A stretch of 30,881 nt of DNA from an uncultured Eubacteriales bacterium (GCA_900551415.1 URWB01000009.1:1-30881), one strand, 5' to 3'; positions 17,819 to 26,620 are shown, counted from the first letter of the stretch. A program made the numbers and translations. The notes: generated from the letters alone by a model not told the origin.

Positions 17819-17860
17819 TCGGTTTGATTTTCTTGCTTCGCGCGAATCAAACCGGGTTAG
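17819..17860 (-). repeat. 42-bp hairpin repeat in ribU leader, copy B
   Basis: A perfect second copy of 17698-17739, offset 121 bp. Between the copies a GGTTTC / GAAACC pairing (about 17753-17801) could form a third hairpin. Copy B lies directly downstream, in transcription order, of the riboswitch expression platform. Confidence 0.85.
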
Positions 17861-17865
17861 GTCAA

Positions 17866-17920
17866 TAAACAAGCCTTGATTGTTTGAATCAAGGCTTGAT
17901 GCACGCAAAAATTTCGCGTG
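17866..17920 (-). promoter_or_regulatory. Expression platform of the FMN riboswitch
   Basis: CAAGCCTTGATT (17870-17881) pairs perfectly with AATCAAGGCTTG (17887-17898), followed on the minus strand by TTTATTG, a terminator-like stem with a weak T-run. Nearer the aptamer a second small stem, CACGC/GCGTG (17902-17920), could take part in switching. Confidence 0.55.
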
Positions 17921-17923
17921 TCT

Positions 17924-18048
17924 TGTTTCTCTCATCCGGACTATACCGTCGGTTCAGGAATCACACCTGATCAGCCGCTCCGCCGGTTTTGGCAAAGGCA
18001 GCTCGCGGACTATACCGCCGGTGAGGAATTTCACCTCGCCCTGAAACA
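17924..18048 (-). ncRNA. FMN riboswitch (RFN element)
   Basis: The minus strand carries the RFN core in order: AGGGCGAGGTGAAATTCC, CACCGGCGGTATAGTCCG, then a variable stem, GGCTGATCAGGTG, GATTCCTGAACCGACGG and TATAGTCCGGATGAGAGA. The closing stem pairs TGTTTC (18043-18048 on the complement) with GAAACA (17924-17929). This is a complete FMN aptamer; binding of FMN would lower expression of ribU and possibly of the genes behind it. Confidence 0.97.
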
Positions 18049-18061
18049 GATCACATTTTCG

Positions 18062-19531
18062 TCATTTATTATATGCTTCCGAAGCTAATTTGTAAATAGC
18101 TTCAGCATAAATTTTTGTCATCTGCAGCAATCTTTCCACGCTCAGACGCTCATTCGGCTGATGCATACGATCTTCATCGCCCGGGAACAGCCCGCCGTAA
18201 GCGATAACATGCTTCATGGCGCGCGCGTAGGTGCCGCCGCCGATGACAAGCGGCTGGCTTTCCTCATCGCCCGTCTGACTTCTGTAAACCTCCAAAAGCG
18301 TCTTGACCATCGGATTGTCCAAATCCATATACAGCGGGTCCTGGTTCTTGTCCAATACCCATCCGATGTTGTATTTTTCAAAATTTTCCGCCATACCCGC
18401 GAATACCTGCTCCTGCGTGCAGCTGATCGGATACCGGATGTTGATAATCAGTTTGGCAAGCTCCGGATTCATCTCCGCCATGCCGACGTTGAGCACCAGG
18501 TTGCCGGAAACTTCATCAGAGAAACCGATTCCCAGCTTCTCACCGCACAGGTCGAAGCCAATGCAGCGGTTATAGAAGGCAATCCAATCGTTCTGTTCCT
18601 CATTGGCAAAATTCAGTCGTCCCAAAAATGCCATCAAAATTGAGATGGCGTTCAGACCCGCCTCCGGCGTTGCGCCGTGCGCGCCTCGTCCTGCCGCAGT
18701 CAGCTCCAGCGATTTACCGATGCCCTTGCAGTTCAGCTTGTATCCGGTTTCCTCACGAAAAGCGGCAAGTTCCGCTTTGATCTTGCTGTAATCTCCCTCC
18801 GGATTGCGTACAACCGCTCTTGCCGCGTCCGGCACGCTGTTGGCAGCATTTCCCGCGTGAATAGAGCGAAGCGTAAGCCCCTGATTCGATGACTTCGCGA
18901 ACTTCCGCGCGGCCTCAAAGACCAGATTGCCCTTTTCTCCGTTGATGATCGGAAAATCACCGTCCGGCGTGAAACCGAAATCCGGCGCCGGCACGCGTTC
19001 CAAATAGTATTCCATGCCTTTCCATCCGGTTTCCTCATCCAGGCCTAAGATCAGGCGCACTGTACTCTTCGGCGTGAAGCCCGCTTCCTTGAGTGCCTTC
19101 ATCGCGTACAAGCAAGCAAGCACCGGTCCCTTATCATCCGTCGTGCCGCGTCCGTAAATATAGCCGTCTCTGATTTCTCCGCCGTAAGGGTCAAAGTCCC
19201 AGCAGCCCGCCGCCGGCACCACGTCCAAGTGACCGACGATTCCCATAACGCTGTCTTCACTGCCGCGAAAATCGATATGCCCGCCGTAATGATCGATGTC
19301 CACAGCCTCAAAACCCATCTCACGACCCATCGCGAGCACAGCCTCATGTACCTGCTGTACGCCCGCGCCGAATGGATAGACACTGCCGTCCTCCGCGGTG
19401 ACAGGCTCCGCCTGATCGCTCTGAATCCGAACCGCACTGGAGAGTGCTTCGAGCAGTTCTTCCCTGTTCTGTTCTATGATGCGCGCGACCTCCGCGAAGT
19501 CCGCGCAGCCTTTTTTTTCATTCGTTTCCAT
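18062..19531 (-). CDS. pepV: Dipeptidase PepV (M20 family metallopeptidase)
   Basis: The 489-residue protein has the M20 zinc-site motifs GHLDVVP (His101), GTTDDKGP (bridging Asp132), LGLDEETGW (catalytic Glu and ligand Glu near 166-167), FTPDGDFP (Asp190), and the C-terminal MHQPNE histidine. These fit PepV-type dipeptidases, which cleave unblocked dipeptides in the cytoplasm with two zinc ions. Length is typical of PepV and longer than ArgE/DapE. The start at 19529-19531 has GGAGGAG upstream. A promoter for the next operon is embedded in its last codons. It follows the NifU-like gene but with a 122-bp gap. Confidence 0.92.
   Translation of the reverse strand: METNEKKGCADFAEVARIIEQNREELLEALSSAVRIQSDQAEPVTAEDGSVYPFGAGVQQVHEAVLAMGREMGFEAVDIDHYGGHIDFRGSEDSVMGIVGHLDVVPAAGCWDFDPYGGEIRDGYIYGRGTTDDKGPVLACLYAMKALKEAGFTPKSTVRLILGLDEETGWKGMEYYLERVPAPDFGFTPDGDFPIINGEKGNLVFEAARKFAKSSNQGLTLRSIHAGNAANSVPDAARAVVRNPEGDYSKIKAELAAFREETGYKLNCKGIGKSLELTAAGRGAHGATPEAGLNAISILMAFLGRLNFANEEQNDWIAFYNRCIGFDLCGEKLGIGFSDEVSGNLVLNVGMAEMNPELAKLIINIRYPISCTQEQVFAGMAENFEKYNIGWVLDKNQDPLYMDLDNPMVKTLLEVYRSQTGDEESQPLVIGGGTYARAMKHVIAYGGLFPGDEDRMHQPNERLSVERLLQMTKIYAEAIYKLASEAYNK
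18068..18096 (-). promoter_or_regulatory. Promoter of the riboswitch-ribU operon, inside the end of pepV
   Basis: Minus strand TTTACA (18091-18096), 17-bp spacer, TATAAT (18068-18073). The hexamers are also the last codons of pepV. The predicted start near 18060 lies just ahead of the aptamer's closing stem. Confidence 0.78.
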
Positions 19532-19653
19532 GTTTTTCTCCTCCGTCTATCTGGGGCACTTTGCCGCGAAGAGCAAGAAAGAGTGTTCTTGCCGCGGGAT
19601 TTTTGTCATCGGCCGCTCGCAATTCACTCTTTCTTTGGTATTTCCTATCAAGC

Positions 19654-19875
19654 TTAGACTGCTTCTACCGCCTGAATTTCAGGATAGGTTTCCTTGATCA
19701 GTCTTTCTACCACGCCTTTGATGGTCATGGTCGCGCCCGGGCAGCCTGCGCAGTGACCCTGCAGTCTTACCTTCACGATATTATCATCTGTCAATTCTAC
19801 GAATTCGATATCGCCGCCGTCTCTTTGCAGGAACGGTCTGATCTGAGCGATTGCATCTATGATTTTCTCTTCCAT
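19654..19875 (-). CDS. NifU-like iron-sulfur scaffold protein (NifU C-terminal domain)
   Basis: A 73-residue protein consisting only of the NifU C-terminal domain: DGGDIEFVELTDDNIVKVRLQG followed by HCAGCPGATMTIK, with Cys42 and Cys45 as the C-x2-C that binds a transient iron-sulfur cluster. Stand-alone versions serve as cluster carriers in many Bacillota. The start at 19873-19875 has AAAGGAAG upstream, with a consensus promoter 75 bp further. It appears to be a one-gene unit; a 7-bp stem (GCAAGAA/TTCTTGC, near 19566-19586) beyond the stop may be a weak terminator. Confidence 0.93.
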   Translation of the reverse strand: MEEKIIDAIAQIRPFLQRDGGDIEFVELTDDNIVKVRLQGHCAGCPGATMTIKGVVERLIKETYPEIQAVEAV

Positions 19876-19950
19876 ATAGTATCTTCCTTTCGTTCGTTCT
19901 ATATCCTTGTATTTTGTTTCTCCAAAAAATTTTGTGAGGGATACAGCCTT

Positions 19951-19979
19951 ATTATAGCCTACCCCGCGGCTTCACGCAA
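19951..19979 (-). promoter_or_regulatory. Promoter of the NifU-like gene
   Basis: Minus strand TTGCGT (19974-19979), 17-bp spacer, TATAAT (19951-19956). Confidence 0.65.
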
Positions 19980-20038
19980 GCATTTCATGCCGCAATCCCG
20001 CAAAATATCTTCGGCGGAGCTGTTCTGCCCGCGCCGCA

Positions 20039-21340
20039 TCAGGATTCCGACACATAAGCCGGAAGCTCCGTTCCGTTCGCGATATGGCTGATGGACACCG
20101 ACTTGGTCGCCTCATTCTTACCCTTATAGTTGATGACGCCGGAAGCTCCTTCAAAATTGTCAATGCCGTTGAGCGCGTCTTTAATCTGCGTGCCGCTCGG
20201 AATTCCGGTTTCACGCGCGACCTGCCAGGCTTCCTTCTTCGCGCGCGCCTCCGCGTCGGTCGCGCTGTTTTGCGCGATCGTGTCCGGATCGGTGTCACGC
20301 ACCGCCTGCATCGCGCGATCCATGGCGGTAACCGCCAAAAGATAGGCATCGAAGGCGACAACCGTTCGCTGAGAAAGCTCCGCATCTTCGCCGTATTTGG
20401 TGCGGAAGGCTTCCATAAATTTTTGCGACATCGCCGTTTCGTTATTTGTCGCCTGCTCCGCCGGATACCCGATGTGCAGCTGCTTATTCGCTTTGACAAA
20501 CTCCAAAAAGTCCTTATCCCCCCAGGATCTGGTCCCGAGGAAAAGCATATACGGCAGTTTTTGCTCTTGCGCCTGTGTCAGAAAGTCCTTCGCGACTATC
20601 GGCGGAACCGCCAGAAAAACAGCCGTCGCGCCGGATTCCCGAATCTTTTCGATCGTTTCCGTATAATCCGCAGAAGTGGTGCTCAAGGTAAAGCTGCCGA
20701 CCACGCAGCGGTTGTTCTCGGTCAGTTTCTTCATGCGGTTGGTAAAGCGCTTGATCGTTGCGGTCGCAGTATCGTCGTTTTCCAGCTTGACGGTCGCTAC
20801 CATATCCTTATTCTGAGACAGATAGGCAAAGTCCGCCAACGCGTCGCCCTGTCTGGCCTCACTGTAGGTTGCGCTGAAATAGTACGGATTGTTGGCGGTA
20901 ATCAGCGGATTGGTGCTTGAAATCGTAATGGACGGAATATTCGCCGCTTCGATGTACTTTCCCGCGATCAGGGACAGGGTTTCACCGTAGCTGCCCAGAA
21001 TCATCGAAGGCGAGCTGCTGGAAATCAGCTCCTGAATCGCGGCCTCCGCTTCATACATATCGGACTTGTTGTCCGCGTACACAAGCTCCACCGTCTTGCC
21101 GCAGGCCGTCGGATAAAGGTCATGCGCCAGTTCAATGCCCATGACTTCTTCCTTACCCTGCGTTTTCATACTGCCGGAGGTTGGTTCAAATACCCCGATT
21201 TTGATGGTCTTTTCCTTTGCGACTGTATCTGTCCCAAAGAAAGCATTCTTAAAGTTTGTATAGGTGGTGCACCCGGTCAGCCCTGCCGTCAGACAAACGA
21301 CCAGAACCAGACTGAGGATGCGTTTCCTGCACTTGTTCAT
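20039..21340 (-). CDS. Branched-chain amino acid ABC transporter substrate-binding lipoprotein (second copy)
   Basis: A 433-residue protein with a lipoprotein signal peptide (LVVCLTAGLTGC, lipobox cysteine near residue 24) and a type I periplasmic-binding fold of the LivJ/Peripla_BP_6 group: IKIGVFEPTSGSMKTQGKEEVMGIELAHD, then ILGSYGETLSLIAGKYIEAANIPSI. It would be tethered outside the membrane to deliver amino acids to the LivHM channel. It is last in the liv operon, 34 bp after livF, and clearly diverged from the first binding protein at the other end. An Ala/Glu/Arg-rich insert near residues 345-370 is unusual. The ligand cannot be predicted. Confidence 0.88.
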   Translation of the reverse strand: MNKCRKRILSLVLVVCLTAGLTGCTTYTNFKNAFFGTDTVAKEKTIKIGVFEPTSGSMKTQGKEEVMGIELAHDLYPTACGKTVELVYADNKSDMYEAEAAIQELISSSSPSMILGSYGETLSLIAGKYIEAANIPSITISSTNPLITANNPYYFSATYSEARQGDALADFAYLSQNKDMVATVKLENDDTATATIKRFTNRMKKLTENNRCVVGSFTLSTTSADYTETIEKIRESGATAVFLAVPPIVAKDFLTQAQEQKLPYMLFLGTRSWGDKDFLEFVKANKQLHIGYPAEQATNNETAMSQKFMEAFRTKYGEDAELSQRTVVAFDAYLLAVTAMDRAMQAVRDTDPDTIAQNSATDAEARAKKEAWQVARETGIPSGTQIKDALNGIDNFEGASGVINYKGKNEATKSVSISHIANGTELPAYVSES

Positions 21341-21374
21341 AAATCCCCCTTATCTACGTTCGTGCGCGGAAGCA

Positions 21375-22079
21375 TTATTCGCCGAGATATGCCGCTTTGA
21401 CTCTTTCGTCATTCATCAGCGCCCGTCCCGGACCCGCCATGGTGATGTTTCCGGTCTCCATGACATAGGCATAGTCGGAAATCTCCAGCGCCGCCTTCGC
21501 GTTCTGCTCGATCAGGAGCACATTCACGCCCGCATCTTTGATCTGCTGAATAATTGTAAAAATATCCTTGATGATAAGCGGTGCAAGACCCAGAGAAGGT
21601 TCATCCAGCATCAAAAGCTTCGGTCTGCTCATCAGCGCTCTGCCGACCGCCAGCATCTGCTGTTCGCCGCCGGAGAGCGTCGCTCCCAGCTGCCAGGTTC
21701 TTTCCTGTAGACGTGGGAAAAGGCTGTAGACCCATGCTCTGTCCTTTGCGATACCGTCCTTATCCTTGCGCAGATATGCACCCGCCGAAAGATTTTCCTC
21801 GACCGTCAGATCCGGGAAGATCCTGCGTCCCTCCGGACAAAGGATGAGACCCGCGCCCACGATGTCCTTGGTCTTCATGACGGTGATATCTGTACTATCC
21901 CAGTATACATTACCTTCGGCCTTGTTGACAAGCCCCATTATTGCCTTAAGTGTCGTAGACTTGCCTGCGCCGTTTGCGCCGATCAGCGAAACGATCTGAC
22001 CGTCCGGTACGTCCAGACTGATGCCGTTCAGGGCGTGAATACCGCCGTAGTAAACATGTAAATCTCTGATTGCTAGCAT
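21375..22079 (-). CDS. livF: Branched-chain amino acid ABC transporter ATP-binding protein LivF
   Basis: The 234-residue ATPase has Walker A GANGAGKS (residues 34-41), signature LSGGEQQMLAVGRAL, Walker B LLMLDEPSLGLAPL and switch His region LLIEQN. The GLAPL and IEQNA wording is diagnostic of LivF as against LivG. It pairs with LivG to power uptake through LivHM. The start overlaps the end of livG by seven bases, a sign of coupled translation. Length is typical. Confidence 0.95.
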   Translation of the reverse strand: MLAIRDLHVYYGGIHALNGISLDVPDGQIVSLIGANGAGKSTTLKAIMGLVNKAEGNVYWDSTDITVMKTKDIVGAGLILCPEGRRIFPDLTVEENLSAGAYLRKDKDGIAKDRAWVYSLFPRLQERTWQLGATLSGGEQQMLAVGRALMSRPKLLMLDEPSLGLAPLIIKDIFTIIQQIKDAGVNVLLIEQNAKAALEISDYAYVMETGNITMAGPGRALMNDERVKAAYLGE

Positions 22080-22924
22080 GATTCATCCACCCCCAAATAT
22101 GCTTCAATAACTGCCGGATTGTTCTGAATCTCCTCCGGCGTGCCGTCTGCGATCTGTCCGCCGTAATTGAGTACATAAATGCGGTCGCAGATGCCCATGA
22201 TGACCTGCATGTGGTGCTCGATCATCAGAATACTGAGGTCGAATTCGTCGCGGATTTTGCCGACAAAGTGCATCAGCTCATCAGACTCCTGCGGATTCAT
22301 ACCCGCTGCCGGTTCATCGAGCAGCAAAATCGTCGGGTGTGTCGCCAGCGCTCTAGCGATCTCCAGATGCCGCTGCTTGCCGTACGGCAGAGAGGTCGCC
22401 AGATCGTGTCTGTTTTCGTAAAGCTCGACCTTGCGCAGCAGCTCCTCCGCCTCCGCGATCATCTGCTTCTCTTCCTGCCGGGCCGTTTTGGACCTGAACA
22501 CGGAACCGAAGACGCTCTGCTTTTGATTCATGTGCATAGCGACGAGAACGTTTTGCAAAACGCTCATTTCCTTAAAAAGGCGGATATTCTGGAAGGTACG
22601 CGCGACCCCCAGCTTGGTGACTCTGTCCGGCGTCAGTTTCATGACCTGCCCATAATCACCCTGATGCTTGCCCTTGTATGTCTCCGCCATCTTGCCGTGC
22701 GGGAAATTTTCGATCACACGCATGCCATTGATATCGACAGCGCCGTTGGTCGGTTCGTAAACGCCGGTGACCACGTTGAACGCCGTGGTCTTGCCTGCGC
22801 CGTTCGGTCCGATCAGACCGATGACTTCATTTTTGCGGACCTCCAGATTCAGATTGTCCACCGCGACGACCCCGCCGAACTGCATCGTGATGTCGGAGAG
22901 CTTTAATACTACATTGTTTGCCAT
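22073..22924 (-). CDS. livG: Branched-chain amino acid ABC transporter ATP-binding protein LivG
   Basis: A 283-residue ATPase with Walker A GPNGAGKT (residues 39-46), the LivG hallmark LGVARTFQNIRLFKEMSVLQNV, a LPYGKQRHLEIARAL signature in place of LSGGQ, and LLLDEPAAGMNPQE. The variant LPYG signature is normal for LivG. The start at 22922-22924 is set by GGAGGGTAAG upstream and lies one base after the livM stop; an upstream in-frame ATG lies inside livM. A basic insert after residue 150 (SKTARQEEKQMIAEAEELL) is common in the clostridial group. Confidence 0.95.
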   Translation of the reverse strand: MANNVVLKLSDITMQFGGVVAVDNLNLEVRKNEVIGLIGPNGAGKTTAFNVVTGVYEPTNGAVDINGMRVIENFPHGKMAETYKGKHQGDYGQVMKLTPDRVTKLGVARTFQNIRLFKEMSVLQNVLVAMHMNQKQSVFGSVFRSKTARQEEKQMIAEAEELLRKVELYENRHDLATSLPYGKQRHLEIARALATHPTILLLDEPAAGMNPQESDELMHFVGKIRDEFDLSILMIEHHMQVIMGICDRIYVLNYGGQIADGTPEEIQNNPAVIEAYLGVDESC

Positions 22925-22925
22925 A

Positions 22926-24254
22926 TTACTTACCCTCCTTTTCAAATACGACCACGTGGTCATAGACCGGCAGCGGTGTGAACAGCGGTTTACCTGCTTT
23001 GGCTGCCGCCTCGCCCTGCGCCTTCTTGTGCGTTGCTGCCGCGTGTGTCGCTTTTTTCGCCGCGCGTTCCGCTTTCTTCTCCGCGCGTTTTTCTCTCTGT
23101 TTTGCCGGCCACGCCTTTAATCGCTGCGGCAGGGTACGGAAAAAGCGCGCGATGCCGTCCCACGAAAGCTCGCGGTTGCCCATGATGCCCTTCGAGAAGA
23201 ACAGCACGACAAGCATGATCATCACCGCGAAAACAACCTTGCGGAAGCCCGCGTGCATCAAGGAGGACTCAATACCCAGCCATTTGCCCTGGTCAAGTCC
23301 TCTGAGCAGCCATTCGTTCAGGCCGATAAAGATAAAGGAGCCCATGACGGAGCCGGAGATGGAGCCGATGCCGCCGATAACAACGATCAGCAGGATTTCA
23401 TAAGTCATATTGGTTGTAAACGCGTCTGAGGCGGCATTGTTCTGGAACATCGCCAGAAGCGATCCTCCTACACCCGCGAAGAAGGAGGAAACGACAAACG
23501 CAAGCTCCTTATGTTTGAACAGATTGACGCCCATCGCCTCCGCCGCGATTTCATCGTCGCGAATTGCCTGGAAAGCTCTTCCGTAGGTGGAGTTGATCAA
23601 AAGGACGATCAGCGCGACGCACAGCCCCGCGAAAATGACCGGAAACAGCGCCGTTTCGTAGGTCGCGAAATTACGCAGAATATTGGAACCGTTTGTCACA
23701 GGGCCCAAGGTATTCCACTGAAAAAGTGCTCTTAATATCTCGGCGAAGCCCAGCGTCGCGATCGCCAGATAATCGGACTTGAGCCTGAGCACCGGAATCC
23801 CGATCAAAAAGGCAATGCCTGCCGTCAAAAGTCCCGCGAAAAGAATCAGCAGGAACATGCCGAGATATTGTCCGAGGAACCCGCCGAAGCTGCCTTCGCC
23901 GCCCAGCGCGTTCATCAAAATCTCCGGAATGGAGAACTGCAGCACGCCACCGTTAAAATACTGATAGACTGCTTCATGATCTGCTGCCGGAATCGCAAAA
24001 ATCGCGTAGGCGTAAGCACCAATCAGCATGAAACCCGCCTGTCCGAGCGAAAAGAGTCCCGTAAACCCATTCAGCAGGTTCATCGACACGGCAATCAGCG
24101 CGTAAATAGAGCCTTTTTCGAGTACCTTCATCAGCATACTCCATTTAGATGTCGGCATGATGAAGGAATCGCCAAGATATACTAAAATCAGAAACACCGC
24201 GATTGCGATGATACTGCAGGCAGTTTTTGTTTTTTTCGATAATGTCTGTTCCAT
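22926..24254 (-). CDS. livM: Branched-chain amino acid ABC transporter permease LivM with long basic C-terminal tail
   Basis: A 442-residue membrane protein with about nine hydrophobic segments and the LivM motifs SMNLLNGFTGLFSLGQAGFM, IPVLRLKSDYLAIATLGFAEI and GGIGSISGSVMGSFIF. With LivH it forms the transport channel. After the last membrane segment (about residue 360) there is an unusual 75-residue tail rich in Lys, Ala and Arg (KQREKRAEKKAERAAKKA), ending in YDHVVVFEKEGK; typical LivM proteins stop soon after the last helix. It follows livH by 10 bp. Confidence 0.94.
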   Translation of the reverse strand: MEQTLSKKTKTACSIIAIAVFLILVYLGDSFIMPTSKWSMLMKVLEKGSIYALIAVSMNLLNGFTGLFSLGQAGFMLIGAYAYAIFAIPAADHEAVYQYFNGGVLQFSIPEILMNALGGEGSFGGFLGQYLGMFLLILFAGLLTAGIAFLIGIPVLRLKSDYLAIATLGFAEILRALFQWNTLGPVTNGSNILRNFATYETALFPVIFAGLCVALIVLLINSTYGRAFQAIRDDEIAAEAMGVNLFKHKELAFVVSSFFAGVGGSLLAMFQNNAASDAFTTNMTYEILLIVVIGGIGSISGSVMGSFIFIGLNEWLLRGLDQGKWLGIESSLMHAGFRKVVFAVMIMLVVLFFSKGIMGNRELSWDGIARFFRTLPQRLKAWPAKQREKRAEKKAERAAKKATHAAATHKKAQGEAAAKAGKPLFTPLPVYDHVVVFEKEGK

Positions 24255-24264
24255 TTCTGCCCCC

Positions 24265-25149
24265 CTATACCTTGTTGATGTTTTTTTCGCCGAAGATACC
24301 GGTCGGCTTCACCATCAGAATGACAATCAGCAGCACGAAGGTGAACGCGTCGGAGAACGTCGTCAGTCCCGCGCCCTTCATGATGTTTTCGCAGATACCG
24401 ATGACAAACGCACCGACAACCGCGCCCGGAACGGAGCCGATGCCGCCGAATACAGCCGCGACGAATGCCTTGAGGCCCGGCATGGAGCCGGACATCGGGT
24501 TCACGCCGGTGTAGTTCGAGAAGAACAGAACGGAGCCGACGGCCGCGAGGAACGAGCCAATGATGAAGGTCACGATGATGACCCGGTTGATGTCGATACC
24601 CATCAGCTCGGAAGTTTCAAAGTCACGCGATACCGCGCGCATCGCCATCCCGACCTTCGTGTGGTTGATCAGCATAACCAGCGCGAATACCAGTGCGATT
24701 GTCAGAATCGGTGTGATGACCGTTACCATCTTGGTGTGCGCACCGAGTACGGTCACGGTTTTCTGCAGGAACGGGATGGACGGATAGGTCTTGGTCAGAC
24801 CGCCGGTCACATACAGGGCGATGTTCTGCAGGAAATAGGATACGCCGATTGCCGAGATCATGATCGACATTCTCGGCGCGGAGCGCAGCGGCCGATAAGC
24901 AACTTCTTCGATGGCGCAGCCCAAAGCCATTGTAAAGATAATCACAACAATCACGCTCAGCCAGATCGGCAGCGCAGACACCAGATAGATCATAACCAGA
25001 CCTGCCATCATGAACATGTCGCCGTGGGCGAAGTTGATCAGTCTGAGGATACCATATACCATCGTATAGCCGATGGCGATCAGTGCATACTGTCCTCCTA
25101 CGGAAACGCCCGCAAGGATATATGGCAGCCATTTCGCAAATAATTCCAT
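24265..25149 (-). CDS. livH: Branched-chain amino acid ABC transporter permease LivH
   Basis: A 294-residue membrane protein with eight or so hydrophobic segments. LivH signatures are GGQYALIAIGYTMVYGILRLINFAHGD near the N-terminus and GLKAFVAAVFGGIGSVPGAVVG in the second half. It is the partner of LivM. AAAGAGAGG lies before the start at 25147-25149. It is separated from the first binding protein gene by 187 bp containing a strong hairpin, which may lower livH expression relative to the binding protein. Confidence 0.95.
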   Translation of the reverse strand: MELFAKWLPYILAGVSVGGQYALIAIGYTMVYGILRLINFAHGDMFMMAGLVMIYLVSALPIWLSVIVVIIFTMALGCAIEEVAYRPLRSAPRMSIMISAIGVSYFLQNIALYVTGGLTKTYPSIPFLQKTVTVLGAHTKMVTVITPILTIALVFALVMLINHTKVGMAMRAVSRDFETSELMGIDINRVIIVTFIIGSFLAAVGSVLFFSNYTGVNPMSGSMPGLKAFVAAVFGGIGSVPGAVVGAFVIGICENIMKGAGLTTFSDAFTFVLLIVILMVKPTGIFGEKNINKV

Positions 25150-25222
25150 GTAATAAACCTCTCTTTTATCCGTTTTGCCTTGAATTTTATCAAGATTTTT
25201 TTTATCTCATAATGACACGATA

Positions 25223-25246
25223 AGCGGGAGGATGTTTCCTCCCGCT
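25223..25246 (-). promoter_or_regulatory. Intercistronic hairpin between livJ-like gene and livH
   Basis: AGCGGGAGGA pairs perfectly with TCCTCCCGCT around a 4-base loop. No good T-run follows on the minus strand. Such stems after a binding-protein gene often protect its mRNA or partly attenuate the downstream permease genes; that role is inferred. Confidence 0.6.
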
Positions 25247-25336
25247 GTCATGCCTAAGCGCGATTTTGTTTCTAAGGCGCGTGCCGCTTTTCCTGCGTCG
25301 CCGCCGACCGCAAAAGCAAATCGTGCGATATGACTC

Positions 25337-26533
25337 TTATTCTTCGATCGACTGGGTCTTGACATATTCCCATTCGCCGGTTTCGGTGTTGCAGTGCTTA
25401 ACAACCGCTTCGTTCTTTTCAGCGTCGCCGTTCTCGTTGAACTTGACGGTGCCGCATACGCCGTTTTCATAAACCACGTTCGGAAGTGCCGCCAGAACGT
25501 CTGCCGGATCTGTAGAGCCTGCTGCCTTGATCGCTTCCAACGCTACGAAGTACGCGTCATAACCCATCGCGGATACCGCCGCGATCTGGTCGTTGCCGTT
25601 GTTGTTCGCCTTCGCGGTGGAATCAGAGTTAATCCATTCCTTGATGCCGTTATCGAATTCAGGGTTTCCGCCTTCCTGATAGAAGGTCGTTACGTTCAGT
25701 TCGATATTTTTACCCTTTGCCGCTTCCAAAACAACGTTGGAGTCCCAGGTGTCGCCTGCCAGAATCGGCATATCCAGTTTCTGTGCTTCTGCCTGGTCGA
25801 TGATCAGCGCAGCTGCTTCGATGGATACCGGGGAGTAGAATACGTCGCAATCTTTCGCTTTTGCGTTCGCAACATAGGATGTGAAGTCAGAATTTCCTTT
25901 TGGGAACTGCTCTTCCACAACTTTGCCGCCGAGCTTTTCAAACGCTTCTACAAAGTATTTTACCAGACCTACGGAGTAGTCGTCGCCGAGCTTGGATAAG
26001 CAGTAAGCCTTCCGTGCGCCGTTTTCATACGCGAAGTTCGCGAGAACCGTACCCTGGAACGGATCCAGGAAGCAGGTACGGAAGTACACCGGGTTGCCGT
26101 TCGTTACCAGTGGATTGGTACAGGTTACACCAAGCGCCGGCATTCCTGCCTCTTTGAATACATCGCCGGCCGCGATGGATACCGCGGAGCCGTAGGAACC
26201 GAGAATGATGGACACGCCGGAAGATACCAGGTTCTGCGCGGCTGTGATGCCCTTCGAGTTGTCGGACTCGTTGTCAGCGGTGACCAGTTCCACCTTGTAG
26301 GTTTCGCCGTTGATGTCAACGGTCGGCTGTACTTTGTTCGCGTACTGGATGCCGAGCGTTTCCTGTTTACCGCCCGCGCCGTTCTCACCGGAAGCCGGTT
26401 CAAAGACGCCAATCTTGACAGTGCCCGCGTAATCGCCTTCCGCGCCCTCGCCATCATCGCTTGAGCCGCAGCCCGCCGCGAATAACGCGAAGACCATGAT
26501 CAATGCCAAAAGTAAAGCAACTTTCTTTTTCAT
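25337..26533 (-). CDS. Branched-chain amino acid ABC transporter substrate-binding lipoprotein (first copy, LivJ/K-like)
   Basis: The 398-residue protein starts MKKKVALLLALIMVFALFAAG with lipobox AAGC at residue ~22, followed by an acidic linker. The mature part reads VKIGVFEPASGENGAGGKQETLGIQYANKVQPTV, as in LivJ/K type I binding proteins. I choose 26531-26533 as the start because of GGAGGAG upstream and the signal peptide. It is first in the operon, behind a consensus promoter, so it is likely the most abundant product. The ligand is presumably Leu/Ile/Val or a related amino acid, but this is not provable from sequence. Confidence 0.93.
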   Translation of the reverse strand: MKKKVALLLALIMVFALFAAGCGSSDDGEGAEGDYAGTVKIGVFEPASGENGAGGKQETLGIQYANKVQPTVDINGETYKVELVTADNESDNSKGITAAQNLVSSGVSIILGSYGSAVSIAAGDVFKEAGMPALGVTCTNPLVTNGNPVYFRTCFLDPFQGTVLANFAYENGARKAYCLSKLGDDYSVGLVKYFVEAFEKLGGKVVEEQFPKGNSDFTSYVANAKAKDCDVFYSPVSIEAAALIIDQAEAQKLDMPILAGDTWDSNVVLEAAKGKNIELNVTTFYQEGGNPEFDNGIKEWINSDSTAKANNNGNDQIAAVSAMGYDAYFVALEAIKAAGSTDPADVLAALPNVVYENGVCGTVKFNENGDAEKNEAVVKHCNTETGEWEYVKTQSIEE

Positions 26534-26591
26534 ACTTAAATCTCCTCCTATTTGAAAATTCAAATTTTACCATTTATACACGTTTAAGTAC

Positions 26592-26620
26592 AGTATACCT
26601 TCTCTTGTTTTGTATTGCAA
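26592..26620 (-). promoter_or_regulatory. Promoter of the liv operon
   Basis: Minus strand TTGCAA (26615-26620), 17-bp spacer, TATACT (26592-26597), about 60 bp upstream of the first binding-protein start. Confidence 0.7.
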
